DNA of 64,000 nucleotides from Pollenia angustigena (taxonomy: Eukaryota > Arthropoda > Insecta > Diptera > Polleniidae). Shown here one piece after another: positions 11,380-20,784 of the stretch (the first letter of the stretch is position 1; every line of letters begins with the position of its first letter). Location: positions 48,422,308 to 48,486,307 of the forward strand of contig OV884056.1 of assembly GCA_930367215.1 (NCBI GenBank), in the 5' to 3' direction. Under the pieces are notes generated by a model. The model had not been told where the DNA came from. It did no database searches and was given only the letters and a program-made list of their open reading frames with translations. The translations under genes were made by a program, and so were the position numbers.

Positions 11380-11740
11380 TATTAAATTTCATTTCATTCC
11401 GTGTACTTGGACTTGTTCAAATGAATGATCAACGCGCGGTCGAAGCAAAATGCTACATAAATATTTCACAATTCGAATTTAACTACTTGATTTACAGTTT
11501 TATATATTAATATATATTATTCGAATGGATATTATGTTATACACTGTACGTTTTGAGCATTTGTTTTTGAACGTATTATTTTTCCATTTATATGTCAAAA
11601 TCTGTAACAAAAGTGTTAAAGTATGAAAAAAAATTAAACCAAATGTGGAAATAAATCCATTATGTATCTCTTTTGGATTTATTAGGGTGGTTCAAAAATA
11701 AAAGATTTTACAAATTAAATTCAGGTCGGAATTTTTGTTT

Positions 11741-12362
11741 AGAGTTCAGTTAAAGTTTAGTTGCAGTTCAGTTCTTGTTTAGATATAACAAAAATAAAAG
11801 AAGTTCTAGTTCAGTTTACTTCTTGTAATCTTCCGTTTAGTTCTAGTTCAGTTAAGTTCAAGTTCAGTTCTAGTTCAGTTCTAGTTCAGTTCTTGTTCAG
11901 TTCTAGCTTAGTTCTAGTTCAGTTCCAGTTTAGTTCTAGATCAGTTCCAGTTCAGTTCTAGTTCAGTTCCGGCTCAGTTCTAGTTCAGTTCCAGTTCAGT
12001 TCTAGTTCAGTTCTAGTTCAGTTCTAGTTAAGTTCTAGTTCAGTTCTAGTTCAGTTCTAGTTCAGTTCTAGTTCAGGTCTAGTTCAGTTCTAGTTCAGTT
12101 CTAGTTCAGTCCTAGTTCAGTTCTAGTTCAGTTCTAGTTCAGTTCTAGTTCAGTTCTAGTTCAGTTCTAGTTCAGTTCTAGTTCAGTTCTAGTTCAGCTC
12201 TAGTTCAGTTCTAGTTCAGTTCTAGTTCAGTTCTAGTTCAGTTCTAGTTCAGTTCTAGTTCAATTCTTGTTTAGTTCTGGTTCAGTTCTAGTTCAGTTCT
12301 TGTTCAGTTCCAGTTCAGTTTTAGCTCAATTCTAGTTTTGTTCTAGTTCTAGTTCAGTCGTA
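11741..12362 (+). repeat. 11 bp minisatellite (AGTTCAGTTCT)n
   Basis: About 55 copies of AGTTCAGTTCT run head to tail. The centre (about 12000-12280) is almost perfect, and both edges degrade into AGTTC/AGTTT variants. The unit is itself a 5-mer (AGTTC) joined to the same 5-mer plus T, so it probably grew from a pentamer repeat. The frame at 11761-11961 is produced by the repeat and encodes only a Phe/Ser/Val-rich monotony. No host gene is indicated. Confidence 0.95.
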
Positions 12363-12716
12363 ATTTGGCCCAAGTAATGACCTCAGCAAAGTTAAGTGCT
12401 TGCTAGCTTTAGTTTAGTTTTGTAACGGGTTTAGTTAAGTCCTAGTTTACACATAAATTTCTCATACCTGGCTATTACTCTTGTAACTTGATATTTTATT
12501 TTCATATCTGATAAAAGAACGGGATGGCTGTGAAGAAAAATAAAAAGCAATAAACAAAAATTAAGTTCAATGCTTTTACATTATTTTGATTTTTATTAAG
12601 AGTGTAGGAATACATTTTTAATTAAAACCCGTTTGATGTGACCTTTTAATGCTTTCTCTTTCGTAGTGATATTAATTAACAACTGTTGTTAATTTTTATG
12701 AAACGCTAATTAAAAC
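12363..12716. other. Unassigned sequence
   Basis: After the minisatellite there is A+T-rich sequence with no recognisable gene or repeat, up to the mini-me-like 3' end at 12717. Confidence 0.4.
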
Positions 12717-13072
12717 AAGCAAGAGTGCTATATTCCGCTGTGCCGAATCTTATATACCCTTCACCATTGTGCGAGTAGAATAGAGAGCAACTAAATAATT
12801 TTTACATTTACATACATATTTACAATACTTACAACTTCATTATAAATGAAATTTAAAAAGCGATAACTGGTAAATATTTTTTATTATGAAATAATAAAGA
12901 AGGGTGATAACGGAAATCATATTGGGCGTTATGCTAGTATATGTAAACAAATACGAAGGGGGGTGAGGGGATAGGAAGAAGAGACGACAACCGGATTTGA
13001 ACTTCGCTTTGCATAAGGACCCAGAATATATATACTTCATAGGGTGTAGGACCTTCGGTGAAGGGTATAAAA
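12717..13072 (-). mobile_element. Short mini-me / DINE-1-like copy
   Basis: On the minus strand this starts TATACCCTTCACCGAAGGT, carries the conserved TATATATATTCTGGGTCC block at about 13018-13035, and ends with a GATTCGGCACAGCGGAAT hairpin (one base changed) followed by ATAGCACTCTTGCTTGTTTT. It lacks the 153 bp repeats and the (GTCY)n run, so it is a deletion derivative of about 356 bp. Confidence 0.75.
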
Positions 13073-13389
13073 AACAATCTTAATTATAAAAGAAGAGTAA
13101 TTTTTGGGATTTCAGTATTTTGGTCATAACTCTGCTATTTCTTAACCGATTTGACAGATTTATATACCGACGTGTTAAAGAAGAAATTTGCCAGTTATTT
13201 TGGCAATGAAACGTGGACTCGGGAAGATCTATGGTTCCTGAAAATGGGTACTTTTCAAAAAAAAAAATAATATTTTGGTCATAACTTTTTCGTGTCTGAA
13301 CCGATTTTCCCGAATTTTTCAGAAAATATTTTCTATTAAAAATTTCCGATCTTCTGATATATAAGCCGTAACCATAGGTCATATTACGG

Positions 13390-13905
13390 TCAAAAAATTC
13401 AGGTTTTTATACAATTTTTAATACTTTTTGTATGAGAGGTACCACGCCTACTTCTCCAATCCCGCCCACATTTTGTAATGTTTGTACCTAGTTTTAAAGC
13501 TTTGGCTCTTGCCGTTCTCCAGATATACAGAATTAAGTAATACAAATACAACAACCACAAGGGATTTTTTGGAAAAATTAGAGGCAGTCGTGGTTTTTTG
13601 GTCATATCTCAGCCATTGTTGGACCGATCTGGCTGAATTTCAATAGCAAGCAATGGTGGACTATATGTGACATAAATGTAAAACAACGTAGCCGTTATCA
13701 TGTCTGGAGTCTCCGGAAAACACATATCAAACGTAAGACGGACGGATGGACGGACGGACGGACGGATATCGTTAAATCAACTTCTCTCCTCATAAGGACC
13801 CAGAATATATATACTTTATAGGGTCTAAGATCAATATTGTAGAAATTACAAACGGAATGACAAACTTATATATACCCTTTTCCACCTGTGATGAAGGGTA
13901 TAAAA
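13390..13905 (-). mobile_element. mini-me-related element, first of two close copies
   Basis: On the minus strand the end reads TATACCCTTCATCACAGGTG with AAAGGGTATATATAAG, then TAGACCCTATAAAGTATATA and a (GTCC)n run at about 13739-13763. Further inside is TCCGGAGACTCCAGACATGA. The segment 13555-13895 is repeated almost exactly at 14147-14487. The frames on this strand are broken and encode nothing I recognise. Confidence 0.7.
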
Positions 13906-13945
13906 AAATCACCTGTGGTGAAGGGTACTAATAAAAAAATTTTTA

Positions 13946-14020
13946 AAAACTGGGGCAACCAAGACTCAAACCTGAAACCTCACGAGTCTTAGCCTGCAAG
14001 TTACACAACTCGACTACGAA
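13946..14020 (-). repeat. tRNA-like sequence, SINE head or tRNA pseudogene
   Basis: On the minus strand, a box-A-like TAGTCGAGTTGTG and a box-B-like GGTTTGAGTCT lie about 40 bp apart, with GGTTGCCCC downstream. Each box has one mismatch from the polymerase III consensus. The stems do not all pair, so this is not a functional tRNA gene. A run of A residues on the plus strand at its 3' side would be T-rich on the transcribed strand. It lies between the two copies of the duplicated mini-me-related segment. Confidence 0.4.
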
Positions 14021-14146
14021 CGCTTTTACTGAAGAAGCGTTAAATTAAAATACATTGAGTCTACTTGTTTGTTTCTTTATTCTGTTTATGGGCTTGTATG
14101 TGTTTAATTAAACGCATTAAAATAAATAATAAAAAAAAACGACAAC

Positions 14147-14487
14147 GACAAGGGATTTTTTTGAAAAAATTAGAGGCAGTCGTGGCTTTTTCGTCATATC
14201 TCAGCCACTCGTGGACCGATCTATCTGAATTTCAATAGGACGAAATGGTAGACTATATGTGACACAAATGTAAAACAACCTAGCCGCTATCATGTCTGGA
14301 GTCTCCGGAAAACACATATCAAACGTAAGACGGACAGACGGACGGACGGATATCGTTAAATCAACTTCTCTCCTCATAAGGACCCAGAATATATATACTT
14401 TATAGGGTCTAAGATCAATATTTTAGAAATTAAAAACGGAATGACAAACTTATATATACCCTTTTCCACCTGAGGTTAAGGGTATAA
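14147..14487 (-). mobile_element. mini-me-related element, second of two close copies
   Basis: It matches 13555-13895 almost base for base, including AGAGGCAGTCGTGG, the (GGAC)n run at 14330-14349, CTCATAAGGACCCAGAATAT and the end CTTTTCCACCTGAGG. The two copies are about 592 bp apart in the same orientation. That suggests a local tandem duplication, or two insertions of one subfamily. Confidence 0.75.
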
Positions 14488-15291
14488 AAAGAACAACGTT
14501 TTTCGTATTAATATTTAATAGTTAAGGCAAAAGTTAAAAATAAAAATTTTTTGAATGATAAATTTAACAGAAATAAATGTTAATGCTTTTAAGGATGACT
14601 TTTTTATTGGTTCCATTTTAAAGTATCCGCTTTGTTAACTAAAAAGCAGATAAAATTAAGTGATTATATGGAAAACTTCCTAAGAATAGATGATTACCTG
14701 AATTCTCCTTCATAATTTACAAAAGAGCCAGCGAACTTGTTATGATAGATTTCTTAAAATATCCCAGTAGATAAAACAATTTAAAATTCTTTTTTATGAA
14801 AGTATCTTAATTGATTTTGTTATTAATAAATATAAAAGTACTTTTCAGGAAGTTGTTTATTTGTAGTTTTATAAAACTGTTTCTTTATTTTAACAAAGAC
14901 AACATTTATTTAAAAATATAAAGAAACCACCCACAAATAACAAACTCATTTCGCCAAACGAATAATATTTATTGAGGAACAGGAGGTACAGAATTATCTC
15001 TGCTTATCAATTTTATTCAATTTGACAAAATTGTATTAATTCAATTATTTTACGCTTAAGTAAATACTCATTTATTTACTCATTTTCAATAATCGTAAAT
15101 AACATTTTTTGTTTATTTATTATCTTTGTAGTATTTACTGAAGAAGGGGATGGAATATAAATAAATTTAATAAATTTTAAAATAGTTTCTTTTTATTTAC
15201 TGAAATAATTTTATCAATGAAAATACTGTCCATTATTGTAAATAAACAGAAATTTGTGAACAAATTAAATAAATAAACAGAAATATGTATA
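14488..15291. other. Unassigned A+T-rich sequence
   Basis: Very A+T-rich with no inverted repeats, tandem units or coding signal that I recognise. It ends at the target duplication of the Mutator-like element. Confidence 0.45.
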
Positions 15292-15628
15292 TCTGCAATA
15301 GGCTCCACGAAAAACCCCCCAATGAAATAACGCCCAGGAAATAACCCCCAATGAAATAGACCCCAAAAAATAGGAAATAACACCCAAAAGCAGTGAATGA
15401 AATAACATCGAAAAATAAATGAAATAAGCCCCAAAACGAAAACGAAACAACCCCCAATATTTGGAAGTTATATCATATGAAATAACACCCAATGATGAAA
15501 ATGAAATAACCCCCAATGAAATAAACCCCATCAGAAACAAAAATGAAATTATGCCCAAATTTCATAAAAGAGTCAGTTTCACCAAGGATTTCAGGAAGTC
15601 AATATGGACCAACAGCAAAGTCGCAAAA

Positions 15629-15889
15629 TTATTGAAAAGAATCGTGTGGAGGCCCGCAGGCGTCTTCTTCATAATAAGGATATGTTCGGTTCAAAAATAT
15701 TGCTGCAGTTATTTTACCCGCCCGTAGATCCTTGTAGCCCTGCTCTATTTTTGCAGTTCGGAAGACAATTTGCCTTTTACGTTTGGCCTTTACACAACTA
15801 CCTCTACTGTTTAAATATAATTGTTTTTCACTTAAAGAATATAGCAAATTGCTATTTCTTCGTTTTCCACCAACAATTTCGAATTCCAT
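15629..15889 (-). pseudogene. FLYWCH-like zinc-finger coding relic inside the MULE
   Basis: From a Met at 15887-15889 the minus strand reads MEFEIVGGKRRNSNLLYSL, then SEKQLYLNS and SCVKAKRKRQIVFRT. The spacing (LLY, aromatic, then C-V-K-A-K, then I-V-F-R) is that of an insect FLYWCH zinc finger. The expected second Cys of CVKAKCK has become Arg, and the W of the motif and the closing H-x-H are not visible in frame. After about residue 55 the frame seems shifted. FLYWCH fingers accompany MULE transposases in insects, which fits the 9 bp target duplication. Base composition is richer in G+C than the arms. It is most likely the N-terminus of a decayed MULE-encoded protein; a captured host exon is the alternative. 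Confidence 0.5.
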
Positions 15890-16056
15890 TTTTTTAATGA
15901 TGTAAAGCGTCCGAACTTGGATGCACAACTGAAAATATTTTATGTTTTACAACAACTCAACTCAACATGCAAGGCAGATTGTACTCATATGTTGACACTG
16001 TTATTCCAAAAAACAGTTGCTTAAATTCTCAAAAAAAAAGGAAAAAGATCAAACTA

Positions 16057-16200
16057 AGTCTGGGTTCACACTATGAAAGTTTTTTTTCAGAAAGTCTGAG
16101 TTTATTGGTGAGAGGGGAAGAGAACATGCTTTTTTCTCTCCTCTCTCACCCACAAACTTAGACTTTCTGAAAGAAAACTTTCATAGTGTGATCCCAGACT
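16057..16200. mobile_element. 144 bp palindromic MITE nested in the MULE
   Basis: AGTCTGGGTTCACACTATGA at the left is matched by TCATAGTGTGATCCCAGACT at the right. The arms continue inward through CTTTCAGAAAGTCT-type pairing and GTGAGAGGGGAAGAGA/TCTCTCCTCTCTCAC, so almost the whole element folds into one hairpin. It interrupts the MULE arm and so inserted later. The target duplication is ambiguous (AA or TA). Confidence 0.8.
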
Positions 16201-16538
16201 AAGCAAATGAAATAAACCCCAAAAACAAACAGCTTTAAAAATGAAATAACCCCCGAATAAAAAATGAAATAACATCCAAATTAAACACGCTATGAAAAAA
16301 GCCCCGAATTTTAAAAATTGGTTGGGTGTTATTTCATTGGAGATTATTTCATAATTTGAAAACCCCAAATGAGGAATGAAATAATTCCCAAAAAAAAAAA
16401 AATGAAAAACGGCCCAAAAAAATTGGGAGTTATTTAATATGAAATAACACCCAAAAATGTATAAAAAAATTGGGGAATATTTCATTTCTGGTTTGGGCGT
16501 TATTTCATTGGGAGGCTTTTCGTGGAGCCTCTGCAATA

Positions 16539-16924
16539 CATATATACATACGTACATACATACCCTGCAGGAAATGACGCTAAAGAATCTGTACTGATTC
16601 ACTATTGACCAGTACTAGTGACTTATTATACCTCAGGCAATGTTATTTACAATAGACATTTAACATGTGCGTGTCATTGGAAATCTACTACTGACGTTGG
16701 TACTACTGACTAGGTAGTTCCTTTGGGAACATATGTAGACATTGGAACCAGAGAATCGCTAGTACATTTTAGTAAAAGTTGTCTACACTTTTTGTAAGAA
16801 TACGAAATCATAACAATCTTTTTTTTATTATTTCTTCAACTTTTATAGGAATTGTACTTCTCAGTTGTTATTGATAAAATCTTTTTCGTATTTCAGCAAA
16901 ATATAGTGGCAAATGTAATGTAGT
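16539..16924. other. Unassigned sequence
   Basis: Slightly less A+T-rich than the surroundings; no gene, repeat unit or inverted repeat was recognised. CTGCAG at 16565 follows a short (TACA)n patch. Confidence 0.4.
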
Positions 16925-17770
16925 GTAGACACTTCTTTGACAATGTCGCCAATATAGTCGACAAAACTGATTTAGATTTTCCTATGTATTCCCATTCCCA
17001 AATATCAACAAAATGCCCTCCATTTTCAACTCCTCGGAAACGGCTTGACTGATTCTTATGAAATTTTTTATGTGTATTTGTTAGATATGAGAATAGGTCG
17101 TAGAGTATATTTTATATCGCTAGAGGGCGCAAAATTGTGCATTAGCTGCCCCTCCCTATATCTTCTTTACAAATCGACCGATTTTCTTGAAATTTGGCAG
17201 GAAAATAGTGTAACATCTGGAAAGAACTAAAGCCTTAACTTTTTATTATTTAGGGCGTGAAAAAGGGCAATAGGGGTAAAAGCTCCCCCTCCCCAATATT
17301 TTAAGCTTATCAACCGGGTTTCTTAAAATTTGGCATGCAGACACTGTAACATCTGAAAGGAAATAGGGAATAGGGCGTGAGATAGGGCAATAGCGGTGAA
17401 AGCTCCCCTACCCTATATCTTTTAATCTAATGAACGGGCTTTCTAAAAATTTCGCATGCCGACACTGTAACATCTGAAAGGAAATAGGGAATAAGATGTG
17501 AAATAGGGCAAGAAGGGTAAAAGCGCCACCTCCCAGAATCTTCAATATCTTCTTAACTAATCGACCGATTTTCTTGAAATTTCGCAGGCAAATAGTGTTA
17601 CAGCTGGAAAGTGTTATAGCCGATAGTTTTCATTATTTAGGGCGTGAAGCAAGAGAGGTAAAAGCTCCCCCTCCCTATATTCTCTTAACTTATCAACCGG
17701 GTTTCTTAAAATTTGGCATCTAAAAGAAATAAGTTATACGGCAAAACAACGTTTGCCGGGTCAGCGTGTA
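16925..17770 (+). mobile_element. Non-autonomous Helitron, plus strand
   Basis: This is the inverted counterpart of 7036-8085. It shares AACAAAATGCCCTCCATTTT near the 5' side, the ATATCGCTAGAGGGCGCAAA block, several units around GCAGACACTGTAACATCTGAA and GGGGTAAAAGCTCCCCCTCC, and the 3' end GGCAAAACAACGTTTGCCGG followed by GTCAG. The last bases are CGTGT instead of CTAGT, so the end is mutated. The frame at 17045-17230 is repeat sequence. Confidence 0.75.
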
Positions 17771-18632
17771 CATAAATAAAAATTAAATAACATTTTATAT
17801 TTATATTTAAATGCTTAAAAATGGAATAAAATGTAAAGCGGATTTTAAAATAATCTTGTAAAAGGGATTTCAGAAACTTAAAGGTTGTTCAGTGTGAAAA
17901 GCTTGTAAAATTGAAAAGTCCATAAACATATTGGACACATTCCTAAAACTTTGTAACAGCTGTCGGGTATCAAACGGTCGGCACCTCACCCACTATAATT
18001 TATTATTTACCATTTACATTTCTTAGTGTTTATTTAAGTTATTGAAGTAAAAATTATAAATGGTAAATTTTAAATACATAAGCCTCATACTTCAAATAAT
18101 ATCGACCGACTATATTCAACGAGATTCAAGTCACGTGTTTATAAGTATTTTAATAGATAAGGCTTTGTTTTTAATCAATTTATGACGGCATATTTTAATT
18201 GAATCGATAGTACAGAAATAGACAATTGTTTCAAAAAAGTGTCATAAGAAAGATAAACAAAAAAGATATTATTGAAAACTGTAAATAATTTATAAAATAT
18301 TGCGTAGATCATTTAAACAAATAATCCATACTAATGCAAATTTAATAAAAATAAATTAATGATTTGATAAAAAGAAATTTTGTTTACAGAAGATTAAAGA
18401 AGAAACCCAGGTGAATATGTTATTTATTAAAAAACTCTTTGAATGACTCATTAGATTATGTAAGGAATTTCGGAAATTATTACTTAATAGCAAAAACAAA
18501 AAATAATAAAATGAATTAAGACAACAAAACTTGTGATACCAGCTGTCTTTCTAAACGCATGTTGCATTGCAGTACCACAATTTCGCATATTCCCAAAGGC
18601 AACGTGCAAACTTTGTTATAGTATGGCATTGA
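17771..18632. other. Unassigned A+T-rich sequence
   Basis: No gene or element recognised. TATAATTTATTATTTACCAT (about 17993) and ATAAATGGTAAATTTTAAAT (about 18056) give a weak local inverted repeat. Confidence 0.4.
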
Positions 18633-18767
18633 TTAACCCTGGATGGCTACTGTTCGTCGAATCGTCGAAGCTCATCTACACTATATCATATAACTTTTGT
18701 ATGTGTATTCAAATAACTCTCTGCTTTTCAACAACGTTAGCTGATAATGAAAGCTTTAAAAAAATAA
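18633..18767 (+). repeat. ~130 bp direct repeat beginning TTAACCCTGGATGG, copy 1
   Basis: It starts TTAACCCTGGATGGCTACTG and continues TTCGTCGAATC...ATAACTCTCTGCTTTTC...AACGTTAGCTGATAATGAAAG. The same series of blocks recurs at 19380-19505. TTAA followed by CCCTG is how many piggyBac-type elements begin, so these may be two ends or two solo relics of one family. Confidence 0.6.
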
Positions 18768-18771
18768 TTAA

Positions 18772-19236
18772 CCCTTAGATGTCCTACATGGTCTGGCCAG
18801 CCCATATTTGCTTTCATATGCAATATCTTTCTTTGTAGCAAAAGTTTTAAGAAACAAAGGCTATGAATTCTACAAGTTAGTTGTCTTGAATCGAATAAAA
18901 TAAATTTGGAATCATTTGGATCACATTTAGGGCACAAGAACCCTCCCACAAGAAAAAGTTCGCTAAGTGCACCTCATGGTCGGCTGGACCACAGGTACCT
19001 TTAAATTGTCTTCAACATTGCAGAGAGACAAAAACATATACTTGCAATGAATGTTTGTTTAACTGAATATTTTCAATATTTTACAATTATATTAAAAAAG
19101 ATTGATTTATTTTGAATTAACATAAAATAAATACAACATTTTGTCTAGTTTACTTATTTGGCTGGGGTTTTCAATCGAGATCTGGCCAGATCGTGTGGTG
19201 CTCTCAGTGGCACTAAGGTTATAGACCATCAAAGGG
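18772..19236. mobile_element. piggyBac-type MITE, 465 bp, TTAA target
   Basis: TTAA occurs at 18768-18771 and 19237-19240 exactly outside the ends CCCTTAGATG and CATCAAAGGG, an inverted pair with one mismatch. A TTAA duplication with CCC termini is characteristic of piggyBac-like transposons. Inside are repeated TGGTCTGGCCAGCCC and GATCTGGCCAGATC motifs, possibly subterminal binding repeats. There is no transposase. The minus-strand frame at 18737-18949 overlaps the left end and is not a recognisable protein. Confidence 0.75.
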
Positions 19237-19379
19237 TTAATTTGAAAACTCAAAAAAGTGTTAAAACTCGTATTAAATATTAAGAGAGAAGAAAAACTTT
19301 TATTTTTTAATAAAATGCTTAACTAAATAATTATTTGTTGACTTTTTTCTTTAAACTTCGTTCGGCTAGAATTTTTTAT

Positions 19380-19505
19380 TTAACCCTGCATGGTTACTGT
19401 TCGTCGAATCAAAAAAGTTCATTTACTTTTTATCATAATATATTTTTATGAGTGTTTAAATAACGACCGTTTTGTCAACAACGTTAGCTGATGCCGAAAG
19501 CTTAC
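19380..19505 (+). repeat. ~125 bp direct repeat beginning TTAACCCTGCATGG, copy 2
   Basis: It matches 18633-18767 block by block (TTAACCCTGCATGGTTACTG, TTCGTCGAATC, AACAACGTTAGCTGATGCC, GAAAGCTT). It lies on the other side of the piggyBac-type MITE in the same orientation, with about 150 bp of unrelated sequence between them. Confidence 0.6.
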
Positions 19506-19811
19506 AGTGACTGGACGTACGCTGGATCCTCATTTTTTTTGAAAGCTGAAACTCAAAAGTGTGTACTGGTTGCAACGACGATGTGTAACCTCAAAGTACC
19601 TGTAAAATCTTCATTTATCTCTAGTGGCTCGCTATTTAAGAGACAGATTTGATACATCTATCTGGCAGACCTTAATTAAGAAAAAAAATTCAAAACAAAA
19701 TACCAAATCGACAAGAATCCGTCGAAAATGTTGTCAAAGGAGCGTAAAATTTGTCACCTCTGTCCATATAGCAAACTCGGAATGACGAAAAGTACATGCA
19801 ATATATGCAAC
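19506..19811. other. Unassigned sequence
   Basis: No repeat or coding signal recognised. Base composition is nearer 40% G+C than its neighbours. Confidence 0.35.
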
Positions 19812-19812
19812 A

Positions 19813-20590
19813 CTAGCTGACCCGGCAAACGTTGTTTTGCCATATAACGTATTTTTTCAGATGTTACAGTGTCTGCATGCCAAATTTTAGGAAAACCAGT
19901 TGATGAGTTAAGAAGATAATAAAAATTTAAGGCTTTAGTTCTGTCCAGATGTTACACTATTTTCCCGCCAAATTTCAAGAAAATCAGTTGATTAGATAAG
20001 AAGATAAAGGGTGGGGGAGCTTTTACTCCTCTTGCCCTATTTTATGTTCTGTTCAGATGTTACAGTGTCTGCATGTTAAATTTTAAGAAAACCGGTTGAT
20101 TAGTTAAGAAGATATAGGGAGGGGGAGCTTTTACCCCTCTTGCTTCACGTCTTAAATAATAAAAACTATAGGTTTTAGTACTTTCCAGCTGTAACAATAT
20201 TTGCCTGCGAAATTTCAAGAAATTCAGTAAATTAGCTAAGAAGATATTGGGAGGGGAGCTTTTACCCTTCTTACCTTATTTCACATCCTATTCCCTATTT
20301 CCTTCCAGATGTTAGAGTGTCTGCATGCCAAATATTAAGAAAAACCGTTCATTAGTTTAAAACATATAGGGAAGAAGAGCTTTTACCCCTCTTGTCCTAT
20401 TTCACGCCCTATTTTCTTTCAGATGTTACAGCGCCTGCATGCCAAATTTTGAGAAAACAGCTAATGCCCAATTTTGCGCCCTCTAGCGATATAAAACACA
20501 CATACAAAATTTCTTAAAATTCAGTAAAGCCGTTTCTGAGGAGGAGTTTAAAATGAAGGACATTTTCTTGATATTTATAAATTATTTTTT
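19813..20590 (-). mobile_element. Non-autonomous Helitron, minus strand
   Basis: Read on the minus strand it ends TTTGCCGGGTCAGCTAGT, the clean Helitron 3' end of this family. The body repeats the CAGATGTTACAGTGTCTGCA and GGGAGGGGGAGCTTTTACCC unit four to five times. The 5' side carries the CTAGCGATATAAAACACAC block also seen in the copies at 7036 and 16925. A run of about 20 T residues follows at 20582-20602. Confidence 0.8.
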
Positions 20591-20784
20591 TTTTTTTTTT
20601 TTGATTAATTAAATCTTTATTGAATTTAACATTTGTGTATAAGGTTTCATTCTTACGTAAACCAAAATCTAAACGCCATATCTTGTGCTCTGACAACTTC
20701 TCCGAACTATACCTATAATTCCATATGTAAACTAAATTTTAGAAAAAGGCGCTTAAGCCCCTTGTGCTCTAAGCCCCTCATATA

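Larger units (their letters stand above)
15301..16529. mobile_element. Mutator-like (MULE) foldback element, 1229 bp
   Basis: The element starts GGCTCCACGAAAA and ends TTTTCGTGGAGCC, and the inverted repeat continues inward through CCCCAATGAAATAACGCCCA over about 36 bp. The 9 bp TCTGCAATA flanks it exactly on both sides (15292-15300 and 16530-16538). Nine-base target duplications with long inverted ends are characteristic of Mutator-like elements. Both arms (15301-15565 and 16204-16500) are filled with degenerate copies of CCCAATGAAATAAC in both orientations. The middle holds a FLYWCH-like coding relic and a separate nested MITE. Overlapping frames on the minus strand of the arms are repeat-driven. 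Confidence 0.8.

Noticed and set aside
11761..11961. Ser/Phe/Val-rich frame that could be read as a low-complexity protein
   Set aside because: It is the 11 bp minisatellite read in one frame.
15604..15897. Plus-strand frame beginning MDQQQSRK, at first taken for a host exon
   Set aside because: The opposite strand of the same interval gives the FLYWCH-like pattern and fits the MULE context; the plus frame is probably its shadow.
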